This document shows positions 35,930 through 47,700 of a stretch of DNA of 64,000 nucleotides, one piece after another (positions within the stretch are counted from its first letter, which is position 1; each line of letters starts with the position of its first letter). This DNA is from Aquila chrysaetos chrysaetos (lineage: Eukaryota > Chordata > Aves > Accipitriformes > Accipitridae): positions 12,462,001 through 12,526,000 of the forward strand of contig NC_044029.1 in NCBI RefSeq assembly GCF_900496995.4. Reading direction: 5' to 3'. The notes beneath the pieces were generated by a model. The model saw only the letters and a list, made by a program, of their open reading frames with translations, was not told the DNA's origin and made no database searches. Both the position numbers and the translations under genes were made by a program.

Positions 35930-36760
35930 TTTGAAGGCTTGAGGCAACACCGTCACTTACTTCCGAGCCGAGGTTTTGGGATTCCCAGCGCCGTTGAGGT
36001 CTCAGCCCCGAGCGCCCACAGCCGGCCCAGCACCGACGCCGTGGATGGAGAGCTCTGCCCGCGCCGGTGGGGCCGGCACTGCTGAACTTCATCTCTCCAT
36101 CGCTACCCAGCTCCACACCGCGGGGCTGACGTCCTCAGCTCTCCCCCGGGCAGCAGCGTCAGAGCGGGCGGTCCTCGCTGTCCCCTTCCTCGCCAGGACC
36201 TGCTCGGCGTTGTGCCCTCGAAGGCTGGGCGCCAGCTGCCGCGGGTAGATGCCAGCGAGCCGTAGGAGAATTCGGAGAAGGCAGCGTCTGCCGTTGCGCT
36301 TGGGTGTTTGTTTTATCGCTTTCCAACGAGGCAGGAACAAAAACGTCACACGTGGTCCCCGGTCCTTGTGCCGCCTGGGAGGAGGACGGGCCAGCTGAGC
36401 TCGTGACGTGACGGCGAAGTCCCTCTGGTCCGTCTGGGAAATGGAGGAGACGCGCGATCTGGGCGGGAGCCAGCTAGAGCTCTTTGATCGCGTCTTGAAA
36501 GGATTAGAGCGCTGAGGACAAAGCGATACCTGGTGATGAGCGGTGCGTAATTACGCAGCCCGGCTGGGCAGGGTGGGCTGTGCAAGGGGCGAGCACCGCT
36601 CCGAGGAGCTCGGCATCTGTGCGGGCAGCCTGCCTTCCTCCCACCGCGTCCCTGAGCTCCGTGGGGTAAAAACACCCCGGCTGACAGGACAAACCCAGAC
36701 CGGCTCCGTGACAAGCGTTTGGCGTCGCTGTGATGCCGAGCTAGCAGTGATTTGCAGCGC
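35930..36760. promoter_or_regulatory. CpG-dense block with a CRE-like site
   Basis: This segment is rich in CpG and GC boxes and contains TGACGTGA (36404-36411), one base from the consensus CREB/ATF site. ORFs occur on both strands across it, as expected from GC-rich DNA, and none is recognisable. The function is unknown. Confidence 0.35.
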
Positions 36761-38052
36761 AGGTTGTTTCTCGGGAATAGCCAATGTTTGCTTGTAGAGC
36801 CAGGGACACGAGAGCTGCGCTGATGGGTTTGCAGTGATAATTACGCCTTGGACAAAGCTCTTGCTTAAAAGGACTGTGTTCTCCCCAGCCAAGACCTCTC
36901 TGAGCGTTTTTGGGACGCCTCGACTCCTACTGGATGGTGCCACTTAAAGCGTTTCAAGAAGGCTCTGCCGTGAAGGTCTGGGTTGCCCTTGGCTCCCGAA
37001 AACAGCCCCTGGGATGAGGGAGATGCCTCTGAAGGGTGGCTGTGTCCCCCGGAGCGGAATCGCTCCGTGAGACGTGCCCCTCTTTCCCCGGCCCGGGGAG
37101 GTGAGGAATTCCTCCCAGCTGCGCATTCGATGCCTGGTAGTAGGTGGGATGAATTCTTTCCGAGTGCCAGAGAGGGAAGTGTCCTATCCCTTTTGGCACG
37201 AGGCCAGGCACTGGATTCTTCCAGAGGTAAATAAATCTTCGGGGCTAATTAATAGCTTCCTTACACTAGCACAAATCTGCTGGAGTTATTACAGCGAAGT
37301 AGCAAATTGAAAGGACAGTCACTCGTCTTATTCTGAGGGAGGAGAAAGTCTCCAGAGAATTTTTTTTCCTTAATTTTGATTCTTTCCCTTTTGGTTTTAA
37401 TTTAATCCTTTTCTCAACAAATAAACGAAAGCTTCCAAATAGAATTTGCTCTGCATGAGTGAATCACTGCCATGCTTTTTCTCCCTTGCCTTTAAGAAAT
37501 GTTATAGGACGAACAGCGTTGCCCATGTTGAATAACTAGAAAATAATGAAGAAAACAAAGTGAAAGAAGTGAATCTCATTTTCAGCTGAGATGACTGTAA
37601 GACAGAGGCAGGAGTCATGAGCTATCAGCTGTGTGTGGTCTGCAACCAAAAACCTTCCTGAAAAGTGGGAGCAAGCTTGACGTGCCTCACCTGTGGGCAG
37701 GCAGGAGACTTACCAGGTACAAAGACTGAGGACTTACAACATCTTAAATCAGACAAGAGGGGAAAATGCAGATCCATTTTCCTCGCCGTGGAGGTAGCTG
37801 CTGGCACAGCAGCTGCGGGGGAGTCGTGCAAAGCCAAGCAGTGAGGCAAACTCCAGGAAAACTCTGAGCCTATTACTTAGCTAACTCCCGCATGAGCAAT
37901 TGGCATCAGACTGGCAAGAGGTCAGCTGTGAGAGAGGAATGGCAGATTGACTGGCTTAATTCTGGGGTTTTTTGTTTGGTTTTGTGTTTTTTTGTTTTCA
38001 TCTCAGCTGCTTATGATTTTTTTCTTTTTTCCTTTTTTTCTGCCTTGTGCAC
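36761..38052. other. Intergenic, nothing recognised
   Basis: Mixed-composition DNA leads up to the second solo LTR, ending in T-rich sequence at about 37966-38040. No gene, RNA or repeat was recognised. Confidence 0.5.
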
Positions 38053-38642
38053 TGTTGTGGTTTAAACCCAGCCAGTAACTAAGCTCCGTGCAGGCGCTCA
38101 CTCACTCCCCCGCCTCCGGTAGGATGGGGGAGGGACTTGGGAAAAAAAAGTAAAACTTGTGGGTTGAGATAAGAACAGTTTAATAGGACAGAAGGAAGAA
38201 AATAATAATGATAATAATAACAATAATAAAATTACAATAATAATAATAAAATTATTAGAATATACAAAACAAGTGATGCACAATGCAATTGCTCACCACT
38301 CGCCGACTGATGCCCAGTTGGTTCCCAAGCAGCAATCCACCCCCCTGGCCAACTCCCCCCAGTTTATATACTGGACATGTCATCACATGGTATGGAATAC
38401 CCCTGTGGCCAGTTGGGGTCAGCTGTCCTGGCTGTGTCCCCTCCCAACTCCTTGTGCCCCTCCAGCCTTCTTGCTGGCTGGGCATCAGAAGCTGAAAAAC
38501 CCTTGACTTGGTATAAAACCTACTGAGCAACAACTGAAAACATCAGTGTGTTATCGACATTCTTCTCCTACTGAACCCAAAACATAACACTGTGCCAGCT
38601 ACTAGGAAGACAGTTAACTCTATCCCAGCCGAAACCAGGACA
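38053..38642 (-). mobile_element. Solo LTR of the ERVL-like family, copy 2
   Basis: This 590-bp minus-strand LTR is collinear with copies 1 and 3. Its flanks are tgcac (38048-38052) and tgtac (38643-38647), a 5-bp target duplication with one mismatch. The TATA motif (tttatata on plus, 38363-38370) and the ATTAAA signal (38179-38184) are intact. The AAT-rich tract is expanded relative to copy 1. No internal retroviral sequence follows. Confidence 0.83.
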
Positions 38643-40417
38643 TGTACCTACAGCTCTTTTCCTCTCTCCTTACCTCACCTGTCCCTGGGACAACAAGCAG
38701 ATGTTATACTCTGTCGGCTCATCTGCTGCAACAATTTTTTCATCCCATGAAACCGAATCCGGAATGAAGCTTTGGGAGAGCTGACCCCGGCGGAGCACAC
38801 ACACAGAGTCCACGCAGGGAAGAAGCAGCTGCCCCGGGACCTGACTCCCCCAAAATCTTCTCCTGAATCACTTCTGCCTCTACCTCGTAGCACTTACACG
38901 GGGTAAACCCGTTCAGTCGCAGCCTGCCTGCCGACACGTTTTGGTTGTAATAAACCCACGGCAACTGTATGTTGCGCAGGCAGCGTAACGGTCTTCGTGT
39001 TCGCTGTTGCGCCCGCGGTGGAGAGCGCGGGCTGGACGGGGCCGCCGGCCCAGCTCTGGGACCAGGCTGCCTGCTCTCTGGTTTCTCCTCCTGAGGTGTT
39101 TCCACGCTCTACGTGCCCCAAAGCGACAGCTTTGGTCTCAAGGGAGGGATGCAGAGCTCCGGCCGTGGTCTCCCCCCGCCTGCCCGCTCCTCTCGCAGCG
39201 GGTCTCCAGAGAAGGGCTGCTGCAGGCGCTGGGAAACCTGCTTCAGCTGGATTTGAATAAATCTCGTCCTCCGCACCCGGGAAGGACGACTGCAAAGGGC
39301 ATCTCGCGTTGCAGTCTCTTGCAGCAAACTCCTTCATTTCTCTGTTCTTTCTGCATGGCTACAGACCTATCCTAGCCTGTGCTTCCATCAGTTTTAACGT
39401 CTGTATCCGTCTGCACGTAATAAAAGCATCTGTTCCCCGAGACGACTTCTGAAGAATGTGTGTGAATTCATTGAAATGTGAACTTGGGAGTTTGCTTCAA
39501 CGTACTATGCAGATTTACTTTCCCGCTTGCTAATTAGGGCCACGGTGATGGCACAAGCATTAGTCCTCGGGCAGAAATTGCTGCACGGCTCGTGGGCGCC
39601 CGATCCGTACGTGCTCCCGGTTCGCTTGCCTCCCCAAGCACTGACCTGGCGGTTGGCGTGCATCAGGCGAGCTCTTGGGAACCTCTGCCCGCCGGTCCTG
39701 CCCGCGCGGTGCCCGCAGCAGGACGCGGGGGGGTCCGGTCGCACCGCCGAACCCCCAACTTAGTGCTTCCTTCGGCTCACCGGTGCCTTCCAGAAGGGGA
39801 AGGAGATGAGCGAAAGCCGCTTTTTCTGCTGTGTCACTCGGCTTTGCTGAAGAATTGGCTGCTGGAGCGAGCCGCGAGCCTGGCAGAAGGGCAGGACACG
39901 CTGCGCTCCGGCGGGCAGCCAGCTCAAGATTACTGACGGGCAGCGCGGTCATCCTGGGACACCTCGGCAGGACCGGGGCAGCTCGGATGAGGGTGCGCGC
40001 TCACGGTTTGAGCGGGCGCTGCTGAATTAGCCAGAGGACTCCTATGGCTTTGGCCACCGGGCACAACGGGCATGTCGCCTGCTGTCCCTGGGGATGCTGC
40101 ACCCGGACCCGGACCTGTTCGCCCAGAGAAATGGGAGAGGGGTCTTGCGGGGGTCTGGGCTTATTTGCGGGCAGCTGCCCGCTGGGGCTCTGCCTGCTGT
40201 TTCCACGCCGGCCGCTGCGCCGGGGAACGGCTGCCCCGCGGCTCTGTGCCACGGCTCTCCCCGTCCCCGTGCCCCCGGAGCACCCTGCCGCTTGCACGGG
40301 AGAGGGTCGGCACCCACCCGGGTCTGACGGGACCCGAGCAAGCGGTGTGTGCGTGCGTAAAACCTCCTGCCTCTGGGCACAAGCTTCTCTGCTCACTGTG
40401 GACCACATCCAGGAAGA

Positions 40418-40490
40418 GTGCATGCGTGTACCTGTATGTACACATGTGCACATATATGTGTATACGTATGTATACATACACGTATGTGTA
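40418..40490. repeat. Alternating purine-pyrimidine tract (Z-DNA-prone)
   Basis: Purines and pyrimidines alternate without a break from 40433 to 40490 (58 bp). A 14-bp alternating piece at 40418-40431 precedes it, and one base breaks the pattern. It contains the 14-bp palindrome gtatgtatacatac (40466-40479). It is made of TG, CA, TA and CG steps, not a simple dinucleotide repeat. Confidence 0.9.
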
Positions 40491-41760
40491 ACAGCAGGCT
40501 AAACTGGTTACGTAGCTCAATGCCCTCGGTCTCGATGAACAACTACCCCTTCTGCACAGGGTCAGAGTTTGGGAGAAGACTGGTACCTGGTGGCAGAGGT
40601 GGGGATGCAAAGGTGGAAGCTTGCCATGGGAAGACGTTCAGCACGGGCCACGCAGGCATTGTGGAGACCTGCACTAGGCTAATGACTCATTTCGGGTAGA
40701 AAACAAACACCGGGAGTGCCATGGTGTTGAGAGGAGAGCTGCGGGACCATTTGAATACTGTTAATCTCTCATTTCCCATCGTCAGTCAGTTGGGGGCTAG
40801 AAACCCGCAGTGGGAAAGTGATTTGGGAGGTAAGGTCTGCTGTGTGGGAAGTTTTCACCTTGCATCTTCTTTAGATGAGGACATGCAGGTGATCAAAGCA
40901 GGTTTGGCTCACACAGGCTCTTTAATTTCCCTTTTGCTTCATTAGCAAGAGATATCACTGCACCATGGTAGTCATGAAGCCCCAGCAAAGACCCAGCATT
41001 GCCGACTCCAGCTCTGGATGGTGTTCACCAGCAACTTTGACTCTAACCGAGACAGCCTTCAACCGGCCCCCGAGGAACTGCCCAGCGGGTATGGATTGAA
41101 CGTCCACGTGGAGGTACTCGGCAGCTCATCACTCGCCTGGGAGGCCAGTCTGGCAGAAATAACACCAAACTTCTGGCTACCTCTTGTGCTGGGAAAGTGT
41201 GTCTGTGCTGGCCTGAGAGCAGCCACGCAGTCTCCTCTGAACATTTTGCCTTCTGCCTCTGTTTTCTATGGCTGGTTGATACTGAGAATTGGGCTGATGG
41301 TCCTTGGCAGCTGAGACCGGCAGCCTAGGCTGGCTTCAGAGACCGCATAAACAACAAAAATCACAGCTGAGCAAAAGCAGCAGCTGCCCCCAGCTGACTT
41401 TTGCTTTGTCCAGATGCTCTATCAACAGTGTTAGCCATTGCCAATTTTCCTTCCTTTCTTTCTCTCCCTTATCTCTAAAGAATTACTCTTGTGCCATTGT
41501 GTTGCCCAACTGCTCTGTAGTCACCTTGAGCACCCTCGTTATTTTCTTGTAAAGAAAAGCCCAAAGGACTTCAGTTTCCTTTCAGTCCCAACCGTACCAG
41601 CTGAAAACAGCTGCCCAGGCTGTTGGTGCTTCGCAGGGGCTCAGCTGTCCAGATGTGTGTTTCCTCCAGAGCCTGAAAATGGGAATGTCGTACCGGGCTT
41701 CTTAGGTCTTTTGGGCTTTCAGGAGGAATATGGATATTCTGCATCAGCTGGCCTATTTTT

Positions 41761-41768
41761 TGACGTCA
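41761..41768. promoter_or_regulatory. Consensus cAMP response element
   Basis: TGACGTCA is the full palindromic CREB/ATF site. It lies at the left edge of a CpG-rich block (about 41.8-42.15 kb). No gene start can be assigned to it, so activity is speculative. Confidence 0.4.
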
Positions 41769-43019
41769 CAGCTTGTTGTTACGTGATGTGCTCCGGTGGC
41801 GTTGATGCCGCAGCAGACCCCGAAGGGGTGTCCGCCCTGATGTTGGGTGTGTAGCCCCAAGTCTCGGCTCTACTGCCGCTCCTTGTCCACGCGCCCTCGG
41901 CCGGTCTGAGTCCTCGCCATCGGGGCGAGCAACCGCCTCCTCCAGCACGCAGCCTCCCGACCCGGAGCGGTGGCTCCGGGGGCTCGTGGTGGTGCAGCTG
42001 GCATGGCTAGCAGCCGCCTGCCCAGGGCTAGAGGGGCTTCAGGTCCACCTCGGGCACTGGGTAGCACCACCCGCAGCAAGGGGCAGTGGCCACGGGTGCA
42101 GAAATTGTCTGTCACGCTCTGGGAGAGGGCGAGTCACCCGCAGCCCTTCCCGTTTTACCCCTCTGAAGCTCAGCCCAGAGCTGTGGCTCCTAAAAATAAA
42201 TGCTTCTGGAGGGCAGGCTCCTCCTCGGGGACATCTCCTGGCTGGGATCGGAGGTTACTGAGGCAGCCGTATCTCCTGACTGACTGCCCAAGCGCTGATG
42301 GTTTTAGTGCTGCTCTCAGGACCTCCGGAGCAGAGTCATCCTGCAGTATAGATTACGTGACACATGCCAGCCCCGTGGATATGGCCTTCATTAAGCAGAG
42401 ATGCCATTTGCCCGGGGAGAGGAGAGCAGGCTAAGCCACGTCTACCAGCACGTGGGGATCCCTGCCAGACCCTCTGCTCCCAGGAAGATGAGCCGCTGGT
42501 ATCTGATCCAGTGCGAGACAAGCAAAAGCCGGTCAAACCAACCCACCCGCCGAGACCCTAATCCACCTCCAAAAATATCCCCCGGCCATGAGAGGACAGG
42601 CTCAGGGGGTTGTTGGCTGCCTGCTTCACTTTAGCAGGCGAAAAGGAAAAAGCATCAGCCTCGCAGAGGCAAGGCTGGGGCGACGTGGGGTGCTTCGGAG
42701 CTCCTCCTCGGGCATGGCGCGAGGGTGAACGGTCCCGAGGTGAAAGCGGAGCCCTGCCCCGGCACTTGGGTTTCACTGCGGCGTGGTTTGCCAAGGCCAC
42801 CCACTGTCCCCGCCAGCGCTTGTCCTCGTCCTCGGCGCACATCTCCTTCAGGATTGCATACGCTGGCTTTTCTCTTTCAGGTTGGAAAAAAGACAAATCC
42901 GTCTCGTTCTGCCTAGCAGACCTCTGCAGTTTCCTCATTTTCATTGGGATTTGCGACTGAGGCAGATATTGTGTATTAATAGAAACAGCCAAATGGGCTT
43001 CCAGAGTTCAGACTAGTTG

Positions 43020-43020
<1 letters not shown>

Positions 43021-43056
<36 letters not shown>
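43021..43056 (+). repeat. 36-nt poly(G) homopolymer
   Basis: Thirty-six consecutive G follow gactagttgc and precede aggtggc. It is either a true G tract, which is very unstable and prone to quadruplexes, or an assembly or sequencing artefact. Confidence 0.95.
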
Positions 43057-43057
<1 letters not shown>

Positions 43058-44659
43058 GGTGGCTATTTGCATACTTTTGATGAAACACTGAATCAGAGCC
43101 CTGAGACTGAACGATGCTATGGGTGACCACAGGCGAAAGGAAACTGCTCACGCATGGGTGTGAAAATCAAATGCACAAAAGCAGCTGTGTCGTTATCGGT
43201 GTCCCCCGCCGCCCGGCCGGGGACCCAGACGGCTGCATTTGAGGGAAGGGAGCTCGGGGAGGAGCGGTTGGTACAGCCGCTGCCTCCAAAGAGCAATCCG
43301 AATACAAGAGCAAGCAAACTCGTTCCCTGTTCTTACCCTCTTTTGATATTTCTGCAAAACTGAAATCTGTCAGAAAGCGCAGCGGGCTTATTCAGGTGAG
43401 CTATTTAATTCCTGCTCAAGGAAACCAACATTTTCAGCAGCAGCTGCCCCACAGTGTGTCAGCACTTGCTGCTCTCTCCTCCTGAGCTGTCATCATTTGC
43501 CTTTGAGGCAGAAGGAGAAATGACTCTCGCCTTAGCGCTCACATACCAGCCGCAGCGCCCAGGCTTCCAGGAGCCCGGAAAGCACCAGGTGAGATGCTGT
43601 CCCGTCCCTCGTGTCCCCCTGTGGCCACGTACCCCCCGGGGGGGTCCGGCTTTGCAGAGCCCCTCACTGGCCGAGGGAGCCCCCGGCCAAGGAAACCCCA
43701 ACCCGGGGGCTGGCTTGGCCTTCACACCCCAAAACAGGATAGCCCCGGGGTGGAAAAAACACAGCGCCTCGCAGAGCTTGTCCTCTGCGCTTAAACCAGC
43801 CCACGTACCGAGCGCTTTTCCAGCCCGATGGTCCAAGTTTTCTGCCTGGGACTTTGCTCTCCGCTTAGCTGGCGTGGCTGGCCGGCGGGGACGAAGGCAA
43901 CTGGCTGGTCGTGCGTTTCCCACGGCACGTCACTGTATACGTACGGCGCTTCCTCGCTCTGGAGTTTGTCTATACATGCTGGAAGGCATTTGGAGACATT
44001 TAGCCGACCGGGCGACTCGGTGCACCCCAATAACGTGTCTGGCCGTGCAAAAGGGCGGCCTCTCCAGCTCAGGAGCTCTGGGTCTGCACCCACCAAGGCA
44101 CGTGGGAAGGGTCCCGTGCGGCTGCTGAACACAGGGGAAAGCACCCCACTCGCCAAAAATGTCCGGGCAAAGAGAACATCCCTCGGCATCAGGAGACAGG
44201 CTCTGTCAGGAGAGCTCTTATCTCTTATTAGACCATCAGACACAGGCAGGAGAAAAAAGTTGGCAAGTTTCGGGGCACACCGTCTCTGGTTTTTTTCTGA
44301 GTGTACCATTTGGTCTAATGAAAGACCTGACCCCTCTGCGCAAATCTTGCCTCTTCTCTGAACTTAGACCATGGCGCTGGCAATAGCCTACATGGCGCTG
44401 CGTGCTTCTTCGCAGAAATGTACAGGTAAACAAGAAAACGATGGGCAAACACATGCACTGAGCGCCCCGGAGAGAGCAAGCCGAGATGGAGGGGAAACAC
44501 CATTGCAAGTAATTAAAAATGAATAAAATCCCACTTGCCTGTCTTCCCCACTGCTTCTCGGGGGAGAGGCAGCAGAGGAGAAGGGCACTGGCTGTGCTCC
44601 GAGCCTGCTTTTGTTCTGAAAGCTTCCAACAACAACTGGGGTTTATTTTTGTCCATAAT
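43057..44659. other. GC-rich intergenic interval, no gene supported
   Basis: CpG-rich DNA, densest at about 43.2-44.2 kb, carries overlapping ORFs on both strands (up to 224 codons at 43454-44128). None contains a recognisable motif. Confidence 0.5.
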
Positions 44660-44722
44660 AATGACTCCGGTCCTGCTCGGAACTAAGCAGTGTTAAGCCC
44701 GAACAACTGGGACGTCCTCGCT
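44660..44722 (+). repeat. Possible 5S rRNA-derived SINE relic
   Basis: The word ctcggaactaagcag matches the 5S rRNA internal promoter region (ctcggaagctaagcag) with one base missing. A weaker similarity follows where the second internal promoter block would lie (acaactgggacg against acttggatggga). A complete 5S gene is absent. Old 5S-headed SINEs exist in amniotes, but I cannot assign a family by eye. Confidence 0.35.
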
Positions 44723-47700
44723 CCAGACTGTGGTGTTTTGTTCTCATTGACTCATATCACTGTCAAGCAGATATTGTTGTTGTTGTCTGAAGATGTGTAG
44801 GTAATGTTTGCTAGCTACCGTTAGGCAGTAAGATGTATTTTTAAGTCGGCAATCTCTATAAACAGAGATATTGGCCTGGGGGTGGGACACCCCAAATGCT
44901 GTTGGGAGCGTTTTTACTTCACCTTATACTTTGCTCACACAGACCGTGGGCTGCAAGCTGTCCGCTTGTGCCGGGCACGGGTGGTCCCTCCCCGGCCGCA
45001 GAGACCGACGTGTGCCGCTTTCGGCTCTCCTTCTCTCCCATCCCTCCCAAAACTCTGAGGAGCCCTTTCCTTTTCTCGCGCAGCTCTTCAGGCTCTCCGC
45101 CTGTGGCTGGGCAGCGCTGGGAAGCAAAGCTTGAGCAGGGGCAGAGCGAGTTTTTGGGATTTAAGGTGGGTGTTTAAGGGGCTGGGTTTCTTCCCGAACT
45201 GGAGAACTGCGCAGGAGAGGAACCACTTTGAAAACACGGCACTTATTTAATTGGGATTGGGAAAACCAGCCCGCCCTCCCTCCTGCCGCGACAGGCAGGT
45301 GGGCACTCAAGGGGCGAGCGATGCTGGGGCTGGGGACCGGCGGGGACCATCTCGCCCCTTTTTCTTTAGGGTACCGTCAGCCCTGGGGGGTGATGGTGGC
45401 TTTCAGCAGGGTGGCCGTGCTCGAGCATCCTCTGCAATTCAAAGCGGTTCGCTGCAATCGTCGCTTCCCTCTCCTTAGGGCTAATGGTTTTATACATGAG
45501 GTTATATACGTAAGGGCACACATTAGCACATGCACATCATTGTACACCCCACCTGAGTACCTGCTTTGATCCCCACCAAGCAAAAACCCACACAAACAGC
45601 TGGTTAAAATGGTCAACCTCTTTCTTTGACCCTCTGCTCCACCTACTGTAAGTGGTATTCTCTTTCTCTAAGCACGTTTTCCTGACCATTGCCACAGAAA
45701 ATAGGATAAAATACCCACATTTTAGTTTATGAGGAGCCTCTGTACGGTGGCTTGGCTTCGGAAACATCTAGTATGGAAGGCCCCTTGGGCTGGACACATC
45801 ATACCTTCATCACCCAAACTTTGCTGGAGAAATCAGTTCAGATGATTAAGATTTCAAGTTAGCTAAGTATTTGTCAGAGTGATCAGTACTTCATTCTAAT
45901 GAACAGGCGTTTCCCCCCTTCAACGAGATAGCTTTGGATCAGGACCATGTTGACTAGAGACTAATCTTCCAGCACCAGTTGAAATTGAAGTGCAGTCAAA
46001 TGTTGTCTTATAGAAGAAACACATTTGTCACTTGAATGTATTTTCAGTGCGTGACGTTAATCTTTCTCATTGTTCACATGAGAACTATTAAGTAAATTAC
46101 TGCTAACTGAAATAATTTTCTAGACAAAGAAGTTTGTTACATTTCTCTTGCTCAGGTGAGGTTCAGAAATGACACAAAATGAAACCTGTAGCACAGAGAA
46201 CAGCCTGTTGGGAGAGGCACCTCGGAGGGAGACAAGGATGAGCAGAGGCTGAAGCAATGAAACCCTCAGACTGACACGAAAAGAGAAGCTTTGCGGTGGC
46301 CCTACAGAGCTGCAGGGGAAAAGCTCAGTCAACCGTTGGCTGAAATTTTTCCCCACGTTGGCACACACTTGCAGCCCCTCATCACCTGAATTCATGGGTT
46401 TCCCGGGAGGAAGACTGGGGAAAGCATCCAGAACTTGTTCCTGCTTTTTGACCGGCTGCTGAAGGGGCTACTGTCTTTTTTGGAAGATTGAAAAGCATAT
46501 TTTTTTAGTGTCTTTTTTGCACCAGGGAATGTTTTCCCATTTGCTAGCTGGCCACAGCCCTTCTGGAGCTCGCTAGTGCCTCTGAGCACATCTGGAATGG
46601 ATTTCTGATAAGGAGTTGTATGCAAATATTAAAATAAAAATAGAGGCTTTTGCTGTGCTCCCGTATGTTTGCTGGAAAGCTCTCAGACAAAGCAGGTTGA
46701 ATACTAGATTTTTCTCCAGCAGTGCTTTCAGCACTTTCCTGATATGAAAGTAATGTGAAAAAAAGTATTTTCAAGGACACTTGAGCGAAGTGCATCAGTC
46801 TGTGTCATCTTTCCAGGTGAAATTCCCCAAACGGAATAATTTAAGATTTTTTTGCAGAGCTTGATGACTGCCAGAAGTCTCTCCACATCAGCTTTGCAGA
46901 AAGTTGTGGATATTCTCACAAAATATATATACAAATGGGACAGATCATGTTCAGATCACACTATCCTCTAGACGAATAAATGCTCGTTTTGCAGGGTGTT
47001 TTTGCCACAAAACAACAAACAAGCACTAAAGAGAAATGTAATACAGAGGATCAGCAGCCCGACAAAAAAAAGCAGGAAAGATCACTAATGCGACATTCTG
47101 AAAACATATTCTGACTAAAGACTACAGAACAGCTGCTGCAGCATCTGCATTTGCATACCACAAATTAAAATAAAAAAAACCCCAAAAACGAACTGTCATC
47201 TGCTCTCAGTTACCGGAGCACGGCCTTGCCGTTTCCTCTGCGTTTGGGGTAGGCTGCCGCGACTGTGTGATACGACTTTTGACAGGAGGACAAAGTTTTC
47301 TCTGGCACAAGCTACCCTGACCTCCTCGGCATCAGGCGCTGATGGGCACAAGCTGCAAACCCCCCAGGCAATGGTTTTGAAGAGCGTTGGTGATGTACAA
47401 GGGCAGAAAGAGGGATCTAAGGAGGGGCAAAATTCCCAACAGGAGCTTTCTGTGTCCTTGCAGTTGTCTAGGACCAGCATCAATCAATTTTCTCTCCAGC
47501 TACACAAAAGCACAGTTTTATCAGTAATATACTAGCTGGCTTATCTATTTTACTGCTACCTGCTTGCCTGCGGTGCCTGGCTGCTGTACCCTGTTTGGCA
47601 GAAGGGCTGCTGCGTCCTGCGCCCTGCAGAGGATTTTCATGCCACCTCTCACCTTACTGAAACCCAGGAGTGAGCTATTTATTTGTTGCTTTGTCATATG

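Larger units (their letters stand above)
38643..43020. other. GC-rich intergenic interval, no gene supported
   Basis: CpG-dense stretches occur at about 38.9-39.3, 39.55-40.4 and 41.8-42.2 kb. Overlapping ORFs fill all frames, the usual effect of low stop-codon density, and none shows a domain. A consensus cAMP response element and an alternating purine-pyrimidine tract are listed separately. Confidence 0.5.

Noticed and set aside
34288..38642. A provirus with two minus-strand LTRs 3.2 kb apart
   Set aside because: Each LTR has its own 5-bp target duplication, the outer flanks (gaact and tgtac) do not match, and no primer-binding site, polypurine tract or gag/pol match was seen between them.
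40042..40610. Several overlapping ORFs near 40.0-40.6 kb
   Set aside because: They occupy five frames of a GC-rich region and, at their ends, the alternating purine-pyrimidine tract. None is distinctive.
43454..44128. 224-codon ORF in the GC-rich 43-44 kb segment
   Set aside because: Comparable ORFs overlap it in other frames and on the other strand, and no domain, repeat or signal peptide is evident.
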